Shown piece by piece: positions 21,895 to 30,541 of a DNA stretch of 64,000 nt; position 1 is the stretch's first letter, and every line of letters starts with the position of its first letter. Below the pieces are notes generated by a model. That model had not been told where the DNA came from. It worked only from the letters and a program-made list of their open reading frames with translations, and did not search any database. This stretch comes from Corallococcus caeni. Its GTDB lineage: Bacteria; Myxococcota; Myxococcia; Myxococcales; Myxococcaceae. The DNA lies in the NCBI RefSeq assembly GCF_036245865.1, contig NZ_BTTW01000004.1:682001-746000 (forward strand), in the 5' to 3' direction. Made by a program: the position numbers and the translations under genes.

Positions 21895-22185
21895 TCACTT
21901 CTCGATGATGCCCAGCACGTCCTCTTCGCGGAGGATCAGGTGATCCTCGCCGTCCAGCTTGATCTCCGTGCCCGCGTACTTGCTGAAGAGGATGGTGTCG
22001 CCGGCCTTGATGTCCATGGCGCGCACCTTGCCGTCCTCCAGCACCTTGCCGTTGCCGACGGCGATGACCTTGCCCTCGAGCGGCTTCTCCTTCGCCGTGT
22101 CGGGGATGAAGAGGCCACCCTTGGTCTTGTTCTCCTCGGCGACGCGCTTGATGATGAGCCGATCCTGCAGGGGACGAATCTTCAT
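21895..22185 (-). CDS. groES: Co-chaperonin GroES
   Basis: A 96-residue heptameric lid for GroEL. The mobile loop and fold motifs [33 protein letters not shown] and [16 protein letters not shown] are all present. The start at 22185 is preceded by GAGCAAGCC with an AGGAG a little further up; a longer in-frame extension upstream would run through the CIRCE operator and is rejected. The operator and promoter lie 100-170 bases upstream. Confidence 0.97.
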   Translation of the reverse strand: MKIRPLQDRLIIKRVAEENKTKGGLFIPDTAKEKPLEGKVIAVGNGKVLEDGKVRAMDIKAGDTILFSKYAGTEIKLDGEDHLILREEDVLGIIEK

Positions 22186-22281
22186 GGCTTGCTCCTGTGA
22201 ATCGCGGCTGCCGGAGGCGGACGGAAGGTCCGGACCGGGACGCCGCAGGGGTTGTTGAAAAAGAGCCTGTGGGCCCTGGCG

Positions 22282-22308
22282 TTGGCACTCGCACCCGCTG
22301 AGTGCTAA
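22282..22308 (-). promoter_or_regulatory. CIRCE operator of groES-groEL
   Basis: TTGGCACTC-N9-GAGTGCTAA is a near-perfect CIRCE element, one base different from the TTAGCACTC-N9-GAGTGCTAA consensus. It is 17 bases past the -10 box on the transcribed side, the usual position for HrcA repression at normal temperature. Confidence 0.93.
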
Positions 22309-22324
22309 CGCCCAGGCGCGGCGG

Positions 22325-22352
22325 ATAATAACCAGGGACTTCACCTCGTCAA
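22325..22352 (-). promoter_or_regulatory. sigma-70-type promoter of groES-groEL
   Basis: On the minus strand TTGACG (22347-22352) and TATTAT (22325-22330) are separated by 16 bases, five of six matches in both boxes. The CIRCE follows directly downstream, so this is the HrcA-controlled promoter. Confidence 0.8.
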
Positions 22353-22466
22353 GCGACGTCGGGACATCTGTCCGGATGCCTCTAAATACCCGTCCTGATT
22401 GGGCTTTTCTCAAAAACATTCCCGCCTGGCGCGCCTGCCCGCAAGGCCGTCCCGGGTGTCGTGCCG

Positions 22467-22493
22467 TTGGCACTCGGCGTCCCTGAGTGCCAG
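22467..22493 (+). promoter_or_regulatory. Second CIRCE-like operator
   Basis: TTGGCACTC-N9-GAGTGCCAG matches the CIRCE pattern with one mismatch between arms. It is 134 bases upstream of the gene at 22627 on the plus strand and about 280 bases from groES. It could bring the divergent pair under HrcA or add a second operator for groES. I see no clear plus-strand promoter next to it. Confidence 0.75.
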
Positions 22494-22626
22494 CGTAAGT
22501 GCTTGATAAGACTTGGGTCGCCTTTGCCTGCCTGGGGCCGCGTGGCTACGCTTGTCCGGAGCGTGTCCTGGTGGGTCCGGGCGCCGGCCCGGTGGCCTTC
22601 CAGGCTTCATCCGGGAGGTGTGCTCG

Positions 22627-23226
22627 ATGAGCGGACTGGTGACGTCCTCTTCCTCGCTGAAGGAGTTCTTCCGGGAACTCCTCTTGGAGGTCGCGGCCCG
22701 GCAGCGGGTGGCGCTGGGCGAGTCCACCGAGTTCTATCTGGTGAACCTGCTGGCGGAGTTCGCGGCCACGGACAAGCTGTTCAGCCGTGACGCGGAAGGC
22801 CGGCGCGACCACGAACCCCTGGCGGAGCTGTACCACCGCGCGCTGCAGCAGGAGCGCGAGGAGCGCATCCGCACGCTGCGGCGGCTGGGCGACGTGTCGC
22901 TCTACAAGGTCGGCTTCTTCTCCGGCGCGCTGCAGCAGGGGATGGTGGGCCCCGACTACTACATCCAGATGGGCGGCGCGGCCTACGGACAGGTGGCGGA
23001 GCTGGTGCCCGCGGGCGGCTTCACCGGCGTGTACCGCGAGCTGTGCGACAAGTTCCGCGCGCTCGTGGAGGTGCTGGAGGAGATCAGCGCGCGCGGGCTG
23101 ATGAGCGCGGGGCCGGAGGGCGCGCTGCGCGTCTACGAGTCCTGGTCGCGCACGGGCAGCGACCGGCTGGAGCGCGTGCTGGTGGATGCGGGTTGGGTCC
23201 CGCGCAAGGGGTCGCTTGCCAACTGA
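22627..23226 (+). CDS. Conserved hypothetical protein, possible HrcA regulon member
   Basis: A 199-residue soluble protein. The start ATG at 22627 follows GGGAGG. The fold is all-helical: FRELLLEVAARQRVALGEST, EFYLVNLLAEFAATDKLF, LYHRALQQEREERIRTLRRL, VYRELCDKFRALVEVLEEI. A glycine-rich loop (GFFSGALQQGMVGPDYYI) separates the two helical parts. I recognise the YLVNLLAEF pattern from other delta-proteobacterial hypotheticals but no function is known. It overlaps the next gene and lies under a CIRCE-like operator, so stress-linked expression is inferred. Confidence 0.8.
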   Translation: MSGLVTSSSSLKEFFRELLLEVAARQRVALGESTEFYLVNLLAEFAATDKLFSRDAEGRRDHEPLAELYHRALQQEREERIRTLRRLGDVSLYKVGFFSGALQQGMVGPDYYIQMGGAAYGQVAELVPAGGFTGVYRELCDKFRALVEVLEEISARGLMSAGPEGALRVYESWSRTGSDRLERVLVDAGWVPRKGSLAN

Positions 23227-23887
23227 CGCCGCGGACTTCCCGCTCGTGGGGAGGCTCCAGGCCCACCTGGAGGCCATCTACGGCTTCCGGTGCGAGGCCC
23301 GCGCGGAGGCCTTCGTGGTGGTGGACGCGGAGGTCGCCGCGCTCCTGGGCGGCACCGGGCGCGCGCCGGAGGAGCTGCTGGTGCTGGAGGCCCGGGGCGA
23401 CCTGGAGGTGGCGCTCTACCTGGACCCGGCCCTGCGCGAGCGCATGGGGCGCTACTCGGGCAGCCCCCTCGCCTCCGTGCTGGAAGGCGACCTGGACGGC
23501 TACTGCCAGGTGACCGAGGGCGTCAGCCACTTCCTCTACGTCGCGCACACGGCGCACTACGAGCGCACGGTGTCGCTCCTGGAGCTGGAGGCCCAGGCGG
23601 AGGTGGACAAGTTCGTGGTCTGCCTGCTGCACCGCTGGGGCGAGGGCGTGGCCGGGTGGGCGCGGGAGCTGCTGACGCGCCTCTTCGACCAGGTCGCGTA
23701 CCAGCCGCTGCTGTCCGGGGAGGAGCGCTGGCGCTACGAGGAGGCGAACCGGCTGTCCCGGCGCTTCTGCACGCGGCTCATGCCGCACGTCCTGGACCGG
23801 CGGTTGGACCGGCTCCTCGGCGACCTGCGTTATGCGTACCGGCTGGGCGCGGAGGCCAAGCTGCGCCACCTCGCGCACGGCGGTTGA
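23216..23887 (+). CDS. Hypothetical protein coupled to upstream gene
   Basis: About 223 residues from a TTG at 23216, which has AAGGGG five bases upstream and overlaps the upstream stop by 11 bases. An alternative ATG at 23186 gives 233 residues with a 41-base overlap and poorer ribosome site. The N-terminal half has a beta-rich core (EAFVVVDAEVAALLG, ELLVLEARGDLEVALYL) and a conserved-looking EGVSHFLYVAHTAHYERTVSLLELEAQAEVD segment in short pieces, and the C-terminal half is helical (RRFCTRLMPHVLDRRLDRLL). No family recognised. Overlap with the preceding gene implies translational coupling and possibly a complex. Confidence 0.78.
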   Translation: MPTDAADFPLVGRLQAHLEAIYGFRCEARAEAFVVVDAEVAALLGGTGRAPEELLVLEARGDLEVALYLDPALRERMGRYSGSPLASVLEGDLDGYCQVTEGVSHFLYVAHTAHYERTVSLLELEAQAEVDKFVVCLLHRWGEGVAGWARELLTRLFDQVAYQPLLSGEERWRYEEANRLSRRFCTRLMPHVLDRRLDRLLGDLRYAYRLGAEAKLRHLAHGG

Positions 23888-23926
23888 GGGTCCCGGCCGC
23901 CCGCTGCTTCGGGTAGGGTGGGGGCC

Positions 23927-24403
23927 ATGCCGCGCGAGGCGTCCTCAGGAGGCATCGTCATCCGCTTCCAGGACGGTGCCTGGGAGGTCGCGGTCATCCG
24001 TCCGCACGGGCGCCAGTTGTGGGCGCTGCCCAAGGGGCACGTGGACCCGGGCGAGTCGCCGGAGCAGACCGCGCGGCGCGAGGTGCGGGAGGAGACGGGG
24101 CTCTCCTCGGTGGCGCTGCTCGCGCCCCTGGGGGAGATCCGCTACGTCTACCAGTTCCGGGGGCAGCGCATCTTCAAGCGCGTCCACTTCTTCCTCTTCC
24201 GCTACGAGGCGGGAGAGCTGGGGCCGCTGCCGGGGCCGCGCGTGGAGGTGGACGAGGTGCGCTGGATGCCGCTCGAGGGGCTGATTCCGGCGCTGGGCTA
24301 CAAGGGTGAGAAGGCCGTCGCCGGCCGGGCGCTGCGGTGGATGCGCGCCCAGGGACTGGCGTCCGGGGCTCCTCCCCCCGTGGAGGGGAAGGAGCCGGGG
24401 TAG
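23927..24403 (+). CDS. Nudix hydrolase
   Basis: A 158-residue Nudix enzyme hydrolysing nucleoside-diphosphate-linked substrates (X not predictable). The Nudix box GHVDPGESPEQTARREVREE continues with TGL, fitting GX5EX7REUXEEXGU. The flanking strand pairs WEVAVIRPHGRQLWALPKG and RVHFFLFRYEAGEL belong to the fold. ATG at 23927 (PREASSGG) is preferred to a GTG nine bases upstream. Together with PREASSGGIVIRF it resembles the diadenosine-polyphosphate/MutT-like subgroup. Single gene; faces rpoZ. Confidence 0.9.
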   Translation: MPREASSGGIVIRFQDGAWEVAVIRPHGRQLWALPKGHVDPGESPEQTARREVREETGLSSVALLAPLGEIRYVYQFRGQRIFKRVHFFLFRYEAGELGPLPGPRVEVDEVRWMPLEGLIPALGYKGEKAVAGRALRWMRAQGLASGAPPPVEGKEPG

Positions 24404-24413
24404 GGCGTCAAGG

Positions 24414-24653
24414 CTACTTCTTGGCTTCCTCGCCCACGTACTTGCCGGACAGCGCCTCGCGCACGTCGCGGTCGAACTTCACGCGCTGGGTGGCGACCTC
24501 GCGCAGGGCGAGCACGGGCGGCTTGTTCTTCGACGTCTCGATGATGGGCCGGGCGCCGGCCATCAGCTGGCGCGCGCGCTTGGCGCCCAGGAGCACCAGC
24601 GCGAACCGGTTGTCCACGTAGGGAAGGCAGTCTTCAACGGTAACGCGGGCCAT
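24414..24653 (-). CDS. rpoZ: RNA polymerase omega subunit
   Basis: A 79-residue omega subunit that assists assembly of beta-prime into RNA polymerase. The sequence [20 protein letters not shown] with later [11 protein letters not shown] and [13 protein letters not shown] is diagnostic. Start at 24653 is preceded by AAGGA. It is a short gene sitting between the Nudix gene and a 411-base intergenic region. Confidence 0.95.
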   Translation of the reverse strand: MARVTVEDCLPYVDNRFALVLLGAKRARQLMAGARPIIETSKNKPPVLALREVATQRVKFDRDVREALSGKYVGEEAKK

Positions 24654-25005
24654 GGAACATCCTTCTTGGCTCTGGGGAGCCGGTGGAAGCCTCTCAACCT
24701 AAAGAGCACCTCCGGATCAGTCAAGGAAGGATGGCGGGCCGGAAGGTCCACCGGGCGTCCAGCCGGGCACCGCCTCCCCGCCCGCCCTCCACCCCCTGGG
24801 ACTGGCGGCCAGCGGACGCACTCGCACTCCGGGTGTTGGCTGCCATACGCTCCATTCTCAGGCTCCGGAATTCAAGAGCCCGGGGCCTCAACGGATCCGG
24901 AAGCGCGCGTTGTTTTGACGAGTAGGGAATGGGACTCCAGGGTGGGTCCTCATCACCCCGCGCTGGGGACTCTCCCGAGCGCGGGCATGCAGGAGGAGGT
25001 TCCGC
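24654..25005. other. Intergenic region upstream of rpoZ, no gene seen
   Basis: Up to the leader frame at 25006 this stretch shows no credible gene. It contains the rpoZ ribosome site, a GC-rich tract around 24760-24800 and a strong AGGAGGAGG at 24990-24999 that serves the leader frame starting at 25006. No promoter could be fixed with confidence. Confidence 0.5.
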
Positions 25006-25086
25006 ATGAGCGCAGGAGCGTCCCGCGGCCGGGGCCGGCGGGTGGCTGGGGGGAAGGTGGCGGCATGGGAGGGGGGGCCGTGGTGA
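25006..25086 (+). CDS. Possible 26-residue leader peptide for the NmrA gene
   Basis: An ATG at 25006 preceded by a perfect AGGAGGAGG ribosome site opens a 26-codon frame, Arg/Gly-rich, starting MSAGASRGRGRR. Its stop TGA (25084-25086) overlaps a GTG start (25083) of the NmrA frame as GTGA. The ribosome site is the best in this part of the window, and the overlap would couple translation. Protein-level evidence is lacking, so this is a candidate only. Confidence 0.35.
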   Translation: MSAGASRGRGRRVAGGKVAAWEGGPW

Positions 25087-25949
25087 GTGGGCCGGTGCTC
25101 GTCACGGGGCCCACGGGCAACGTGGGCCGGGCGGTGGTGCGCGCGCTGCTGGCGGAAGGGGTGGCGGTGCGCGCGGCGGTGAAGTCACCCGAGCACACGG
25201 TGTCGCTGCTCAAGGAGATGGACGGGGACGTGATGCCGGTGCCGCTGGACTTCCGGCGGCCGGAGACGTTCCTCCCCGCGCTGGAGGGCGTGCGGGGCGT
25301 GTTCCTGATGCGGCCGCAGGTGCTCGCGCACGCGGAAGGGACGCTCAACGCGTTCATCGACGCGGCCGGCACTCAGGGCGTGAAGCAGGTGGTGTTCCTG
25401 TCCATGGCGGGCGCGGAGAAGCGCGCGTGGGCGCCGCACCACGCGGTGGAGGAGCACCTGAAGCGCTCCACCGTCGGGTGGACGCTGCTGCGCCCGGCGT
25501 TCTTCGCGCAGAACCTGGGGGACGCGTACCGCGAGGACATCCGCCAGGACGGCCGGCTCTACATGCCCGCGGGCCACGGCAAGGTGGCCTTCGTGGACGT
25601 GCGCGACGTGGGCGAGGTGGCGGCGCGGGCGCTGCTGGACACGTCGCTGCGCAACCGCGCCTTCACGCTCACCGGGCTGGAGGCGGTGACGTTCGACGAG
25701 GTGGCGTCGGTGCTGTCGGAGGTGCTGGGCCGGCCCATCCGCTACGTGCCCGCGTCGGTGCCCGGCTACGTGCGCCACCTGCACCAGCGCCGGCTGTCGT
25801 GGGACCAGCTGGGCCTGCAGACGCTGATGCACGTGGGCCTCCGCTTCGGGAAGGCGGAGCAGGTGGACCCCACGCTCACCAACCTGCTGGGCCGCCCCAC
25901 GCGCACGGTGCGCCAGTACATCGAGGACCACGCGCCGCTCTGGCGCTGA
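25065..25949 (+). CDS. NmrA-like NAD(P)-binding epimerase-type protein
   Basis: A Rossmann-fold protein of up to 294 residues. Its first motif VLVTGPTGNVGRAVVRALL is the NAD(P)-binding glycine loop, and GVRGVFLMRP, VVFLSMAGAEKRAWAPHHAVEEHL and WTLLRPAFFAQNLGD belong to the NmrA/NAD(P)H-quinone oxidoreductase-type short-chain branch. The active-site Tyr-Lys of classical reductases is not evident, as in NmrA regulators. The start is ATG 25065 or GTG 25083 (the latter overlapping the leader stop). It converges with doxX, six bases apart; both could act in redox or quinone biology. Confidence 0.87.
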   Translation: MGGGAVVSGPVLVTGPTGNVGRAVVRALLAEGVAVRAAVKSPEHTVSLLKEMDGDVMPVPLDFRRPETFLPALEGVRGVFLMRPQVLAHAEGTLNAFIDAAGTQGVKQVVFLSMAGAEKRAWAPHHAVEEHLKRSTVGWTLLRPAFFAQNLGDAYREDIRQDGRLYMPAGHGKVAFVDVRDVGEVAARALLDTSLRNRAFTLTGLEAVTFDEVASVLSEVLGRPIRYVPASVPGYVRHLHQRRLSWDQLGLQTLMHVGLRFGKAEQVDPTLTNLLGRPTRTVRQYIEDHAPLWR

Positions 25950-25955
25950 CGGCCT

Positions 25956-26312
25956 TCAGGCGTACCAGAGCGCCCAGAGGATGAGCACGGCCTGCAGGGG
26001 CAGCCGCAGCCAGAGCAGGGCCGGGGGAATCTTCCGGAACTGCTCCGGGTGCCAGGCCATGTAGAGGTTCGCGGGGAACACGGCCACGAACAGCGCGACC
26101 AGTCCCCAGGCCGCGAGCCGCGTGGTGGCGGGCACCAGCAGGAAGATGCCCAGCAGCACCTCCGCCACGCCGCTCACGAGCACCAGCTCCCGGGGCCGGG
26201 GCAGGTACGGCGGCATGATGCGCATGTACATGCGGGGCTTGAGGAAGTGGTTCACCCCCGCGGCGACCATGAACAGCGCGAGCACGTACTGAAGGATGGT
26301 TTTCACGTCCAT
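25956..26312 (-). CDS. DoxX-family membrane protein
   Basis: A 118-residue inner-membrane protein with four hydrophobic helices (ILQYVLALFMVAAGVNHFL, ELVLVSGVAEVLLGIFLL, LAAWGLVALFVAVFPANLY, LPLQAVLILWALWY). GVNHFLKPRMY at the first helix end and MPPYLPRP are the family signatures. Known relatives are subunits of thiosulfate:quinone oxidoreductase or redox-stress proteins, but most are unassigned. The start MDVKTILQ at 26312 is preferred over an upstream ATG. Confidence 0.88.
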   Translation of the reverse strand: MDVKTILQYVLALFMVAAGVNHFLKPRMYMRIMPPYLPRPRELVLVSGVAEVLLGIFLLVPATTRLAAWGLVALFVAVFPANLYMAWHPEQFRKIPPALLWLRLPLQAVLILWALWYA

Positions 26313-26369
26313 GGGCGGTGGGGCTCCTCGCGGCGGCATGCAAGCGCGCGCGAGGCGCCCCGTCCACGC

Positions 26370-28007
26370 CTACTTTTCGGCGAACGCCTCCGAGACGATG
26401 GCGCGCGCCTCCTGGACGATGGTGTCCAGGTGCGCCTGGTCGCGGAAGCTCTCCGCGTAGATTTTGTAGACGTCCTCCGTGCCGGACGGCCGCGCGGCGA
26501 ACCAGCCGTTCTCCGTCGTCACCTTGAGGCCGCCCAGGTCCGCGTTGTTGCCCGGGGCGCGCGTGAGGCGCTGGAGGATGGGCTCGCCCGCGAGCGACGT
26601 GGCCTTCACCGCCTCCGGGGACAACTTCTTCAGCGCGGCCTTCTGCGCGGACGTGGCCGGCTGGTCGATGCGCGTGTACAGCGGCGCGCCGAACTTCTTC
26701 GCCAGGTCCTGGTAGTGCTCGCCCGGGTCCTTGCCCGTGCGCGCGAGGATCTCCGCCGCGAGCAGGTCCAGGATGATGCCGTCCTTGTCGGTGGTCCACA
26801 CGGTGCCGTCCTTGCGCAGGAAGGACGCGCCCGCGCTCTCCTCGCCGCCGAAGCCCAGCGACCCGTCGAGGAGCCCGTCCACGAACCACTTGAAGCCCAC
26901 CGGCACCTCCACCACGCGCCGGCCCAGGTCCTTGCCCACGCGGTCGATGAGGCTGCTGCTCACCAGCGTCTTGCCCACCGCCGCGTCCGCCTTCCAGCCC
27001 GGGCGGTTGCGGAAGAGGTAGCTGATGGCGACGGCCAGGTAGTGGTTCGGGTTCATCAGCCCCTGGCTGCGGGTGACGATGCCGTGGCGGTCGGAGTCCG
27101 TGTCGTTGCCGAACGCGAGCGCGTACTGGTCCTTGAGCTTCACCAGGTTCGCCATCGCGTACGGCGACGAGCAGTCCATGCGGATCTTCCCGTCATGGTC
27201 CGCGGGCATGAAGCCGAAGGTGGGGTCCACGGTGGGGTTCACCACCGTGAGGTCCAGACCGTACCGCTGGGCAATCGGCGCCCAGTACGCCAGGTTGGAG
27301 CCGCCCAGCGGATCCGCGCCCAGCTTCAGCTTCGCGCCCCGGATGACCTCCAGGTCCACCACGTTCGCCAGGTCCGCGACGTACGGGGTGATGAAGTCGT
27401 ACGCCTTCACCGTGGCGCTCGCGCGCGCCCGCTCGTAGGGGACGCGCTGCACGCCCTTGTTGCCCGTGGCCATCAATTCATTGGCGCGCTTCTCCACCAG
27501 CGAGGTGACGTTGGTGTCGGCGGGGCCGCCGTTGGGCGGGTTGTACTTGATGCCGCCGTCCTCGGGCGGGTTGTGGGACGGGGTGATGACGATGCCGTCC
27601 GCGAGCCCGCTCGTGCGGCCCCGGTTGTACGTGAGGATGGCGTGGGAGATGACCGGCGTGGGCGTGGCGCCGTCCGTGTAGCGGACCTCCACGCCGTGGG
27701 CGGCCAGCACCTCCAGCGTGGTGCGCTGGGCGGGCTCGGAGAGGGCGTGCGTGTCCATGCCCAGGAACAGCGGGCCGTCATGGCCCTGCTGCTTGCGGTA
27801 CTCGCACAGGGCCTGCGCCACCGCGAGGATGTGCGCCTCGTTGAAGCTGCGGCGCGCGGCGCTCCCCCGGTGACCGGAGGTGCCGAAGGCCACGCGCTGC
27901 TCGGCCACGGACGCGTCGGGCGTGTCGTCGTAGTACTGCGCGCGCAGCTTCTCGGGGTTGATCAGCAGGTCGCGCGAAAGGGGCTTGCCAGCGTTGGGGT
28001 GTGCCAT
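26370..28007 (-). CDS. pgm: Phosphoglucomutase (alpha-D-glucose-specific)
   Basis: A 545-residue enzyme interconverting glucose 1-phosphate and glucose 6-phosphate, feeding glycogen, trehalose and polysaccharide synthesis. Active-site serine lies in [12 protein letters not shown], the metal loop in [10 protein letters not shown], the sugar-specificity loop in [11 protein letters not shown], and the phosphate-binding loop in [16 protein letters not shown] at the C-terminus. The length is that of the bacterial Pgm form. It is a single gene; the 146 bases upstream hold no feature I can name. Confidence 0.96.
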   Translation of the reverse strand: MAHPNAGKPLSRDLLINPEKLRAQYYDDTPDASVAEQRVAFGTSGHRGSAARRSFNEAHILAVAQALCEYRKQQGHDGPLFLGMDTHALSEPAQRTTLEVLAAHGVEVRYTDGATPTPVISHAILTYNRGRTSGLADGIVITPSHNPPEDGGIKYNPPNGGPADTNVTSLVEKRANELMATGNKGVQRVPYERARASATVKAYDFITPYVADLANVVDLEVIRGAKLKLGADPLGGSNLAYWAPIAQRYGLDLTVVNPTVDPTFGFMPADHDGKIRMDCSSPYAMANLVKLKDQYALAFGNDTDSDRHGIVTRSQGLMNPNHYLAVAISYLFRNRPGWKADAAVGKTLVSSSLIDRVGKDLGRRVVEVPVGFKWFVDGLLDGSLGFGGEESAGASFLRKDGTVWTTDKDGIILDLLAAEILARTGKDPGEHYQDLAKKFGAPLYTRIDQPATSAQKAALKKLSPEAVKATSLAGEPILQRLTRAPGNNADLGGLKVTTENGWFAARPSGTEDVYKIYAESFRDQAHLDTIVQEARAIVSEAFAEK

Positions 28008-28153
28008 GACGGGGCCACCCTAGCCGCGCGCGCTTTCCAAAGGGGAGCCGAAGTCGCGTCCCCTGTCCGGCGCCGCACCGGCATTGACGCGCTTCCGTCC
28101 AGTAGCGGGCGGGAGCGCGGGGAGTCAGGACGGGGACGCGTGTCCGGAAGCCG

Positions 28154-29452
28154 TCAGCGCGCCACGGCGACGGAGGCCGCGGTGGAGGAGGCGGGAGGCA
28201 GGGCCTCCGGCGCGGGGGGCTCGTCCTCCTGCGGCTGGGCGGCGTGCTCCGGCAGGAACATCAGCAGCACCAGCGCGGGGATGGCCGCCGCGGCGGTGAA
28301 GGCGAAGAACGTGGGCCAGCCCATCCACGTGGCCAGGTAGCCGGACACGGAGCCGATGAGCCGGTTGGCGATGGTGCCCAGCGCGGACAGGAGCGCGTAC
28401 TGCGTGGCGCTGAAGCTCTTGTGGCACAGCGACATCACGAAGGCCGCGAACGCCGTGACGCCCAGGCCCGTGCACACGTTGTCCACCGCGATGGTGCCCG
28501 CGAGCATCAGGTCGTTCTTGCCCACCAGCGCCAGGGCCATGAAGGCCAGGTTGGTGAGGCCCTGCGCGGCGCCGAAGATGAAGAGCGCGCGGCGCATGCT
28601 GAGCTTCACCATCAGCACGCCGCCCAGCAGGCCACCGCCGATGGTGGCCACCATGCCCAGCGTCTTGCTGAGCGCACCAATCTCCGTGTTGGAGAAGCCC
28701 AGCTCGATGTAGAAGGGCGTCACCATGCTGGCGGCGATGGCATCCCCCAGCTTGTAGAGCACCAGGAACGCGAGCACCCCCAGCGCGTACTTGCGGCGGA
28801 AGTAGTCCACGAAGGGCCGCACGACGGCGTCCGCCAGGTTGCGCGGAGGCCGCACGCTCTGGGGCTCCGGGGCCAGCAGCGTCGCCACCACGCCCACGAT
28901 CATGAGCAGGCCCATCACGTAGTACGTCCGGGACCAGCCCAGGTGATCCGACAGGATGAACGCGAGCCCGCCCGCGACGAGCATGCCCATCCGGTAGCCG
29001 GTGACGTACAGCGAGTTGCCCAGCCCGCGCTCCTCCATCGTGAGGATGTCCGTGCGCCACGCGTCCGCGACGATGTCCTGGCTGGCGGACAGGAACGTCA
29101 CCACCACGGCCATGCAGGCCATGGCGATGGGGGCGTCCTTCGGATTCACCAGGCCCATGGCGGAGATGGCGCCCATGAGCAGCACCTGCGTGAGCAGCAT
29201 CCAGCCGCGCCGCCGGCCCAGGAAGGGCAGGCTGTAGCGGTCCATCAGCGGCGCCCACAGCACCTTGAAGGTGTAGGGAATCGCCACGAGGCTGAAGACG
29301 CCAATCGTCTTGAGGTTCACCCCCTCGTTCTTCATCCACGCGGACAGCGTGACGCCGGTCAGCCACAGGGGGAGGCCGGACGCGAAGCCGACGGCCATCA
29401 GGAGCCAGACGCGCCGGCTCTTCAAGACGGTGAGAAGCGAGGAGTTGGGCAT
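28154..29452 (-). CDS. AmpG-type MFS transporter
   Basis: A 432-residue inner-membrane permease with 12 hydrophobic segments. The pattern GFASGLPLWLTGVTLSAWMK at the N-terminus, FKVLWAPLMDRY, the inverted RRRGWMLLTQV loop and QDIVADAWRTDIL match the AmpG muropeptide (anhydro-muropeptide) permeases of the major facilitator family. It ends in a long Pro/Ala/Glu tail, EHAAQPQEDEPPAPEALP. Start MPNSSLLT at 29452 is chosen; 17 upstream in-frame residues look non-coding. It could import peptidoglycan fragments for recycling; no amidase or ampD gene is adjacent. Confidence 0.86.
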   Translation of the reverse strand: MPNSSLLTVLKSRRVWLLMAVGFASGLPLWLTGVTLSAWMKNEGVNLKTIGVFSLVAIPYTFKVLWAPLMDRYSLPFLGRRRGWMLLTQVLLMGAISAMGLVNPKDAPIAMACMAVVVTFLSASQDIVADAWRTDILTMEERGLGNSLYVTGYRMGMLVAGGLAFILSDHLGWSRTYYVMGLLMIVGVVATLLAPEPQSVRPPRNLADAVVRPFVDYFRRKYALGVLAFLVLYKLGDAIAASMVTPFYIELGFSNTEIGALSKTLGMVATIGGGLLGGVLMVKLSMRRALFIFGAAQGLTNLAFMALALVGKNDLMLAGTIAVDNVCTGLGVTAFAAFVMSLCHKSFSATQYALLSALGTIANRLIGSVSGYLATWMGWPTFFAFTAAAAIPALVLLMFLPEHAAQPQEDEPPAPEALPPASSTAASVAVAR

Positions 29453-29570
29453 GGGGGCGCGGGAAAACAGCCGCCAGCATAGAGAATCCACCCCGCGCGT
29501 CACCTATCGAAGGCCAGGGAATGTCCGCCCGGCTGCTGTCCGGCCCTGAGCCCGGGCGGCCTCTTCGGGG

Positions 29571-30530
29571 CTACGGGTTCAGCGCGGACACGTCCGGGCA
29601 GCTGCCCCGGTCGCCCTCGGTGGGGTTGAGGAAGTCCCAGTTGCGCTGCATGAAGGTGATGCGCGTCCGGGAGTCCCAGCACTCCGTGTACTGCGCGCCC
29701 TTCGCGTCCCCCTCCAGGATGTTGAGCACCAGCACGCCCCGGCCGTCCGGCGTCCAGCGCGCCAGGATGTCCAGCGTCTCCAGGAGCCCGCCGGGAATCA
29801 GGTCCTCCCCCGGCAGCCGGAACGCCATCTCCCCCAGCCCCTCCGGCGTCTGACGCGACGCATAGCGCGTGAGGGGCACCGTCGCCCCCGCGCCGGTGAA
29901 GAGCAGCTCCACGCGCGTGGGCAGCGCCTTCGTCTGGTAGCCGATGTCCAACCGGTCCAAGGCCGTCGCGTCTCCCGTGTCGAAGCCATGGGCGCGGGCC
30001 TGCTTGAGGTCCAGCGCGAGCGTGCCCTCACCCTTGCGGATGCCGCCGTCCGCCTTGAAGGTGCCGGGCAGGTAGGTCCACCACGCGCTCTCGCCGCCGC
30101 CGTTGGGGCGGAACTGGAGGAGGTACGCGAAGGAGGCGCCCTGGCGCTCCATCACGAAGCGCAGCTCGTGTCCCGGGTGGTCCTGGGCGGGGAAGGGGCC
30201 CCAGATGCGGCGGTCCGTTTCGCGTGTGGTGGGCGGGGCGTCGCGGAACAGCTCCAGCAGGGAGAGCAGGCCGTCCACGCTGGTGTTGAACCGCGTGCCC
30301 GCGGTGTAGGCCTGGAGCGCGAGCTCCGACGTGCCGCCCAGCACCTGCGACGCGCTCAGCCGCTGGGCGCGCGTGCCCAGGCCCTGGCCGGAGCGGGCGG
30401 TGTCCGGCAGCTTCGCGGCCAGGTCCTCGCGCTGGGGCAGGGCGTTGTGGAACTCCAGGTCGTCGTTGGAGAAGTCACCGCCGCACGCGACCGCGAGGAG
30501 GCAGGGGAGGGCCAGGGCCAGCTTTCGCAT
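29571..30530 (-). CDS. Lipoprotein A of caspase operon
   Basis: A 319-residue lipoprotein with lipobox LAVACGG in MRKLALALPCLLAVACGG. Ribosome site GAGGG sits eight bases before the ATG at 30530; an alternative ATG at 30545 would overlap the caspase stop as ATGA. The mature part has short motifs shared with the product at 33541 (SND-x(4)-F, LP, GQGL, PPTT-x-E-x(5)-WGP, ECWD), so the two are paralogues. It is probably a cell-surface beta protein. It is the last gene of a five-gene operon and reads as a target or output of the module. Function unknown. Confidence 0.85.
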   Translation of the reverse strand: MRKLALALPCLLAVACGGDFSNDDLEFHNALPQREDLAAKLPDTARSGQGLGTRAQRLSASQVLGGTSELALQAYTAGTRFNTSVDGLLSLLELFRDAPPTTRETDRRIWGPFPAQDHPGHELRFVMERQGASFAYLLQFRPNGGGESAWWTYLPGTFKADGGIRKGEGTLALDLKQARAHGFDTGDATALDRLDIGYQTKALPTRVELLFTGAGATVPLTRYASRQTPEGLGEMAFRLPGEDLIPGGLLETLDILARWTPDGRGVLVLNILEGDAKGAQYTECWDSRTRITFMQRNWDFLNPTEGDRGSCPDVSALNP

Positions 30531-30541
30531 CACGGGGTCCC

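Noticed and set aside
22513-22626. Upstream in-frame extension of the protein at 22627
   Set aside because: The extension lacks protein character, and GGGAGG directly precedes ATG 22627.
23186-23215. ATG start for the second protein of the pair at 23186
   Set aside because: The upstream ribosome site is poor and the overlap is 41 bases; the TTG at 23216 with AAGGGG is preferred, though both remain possible.
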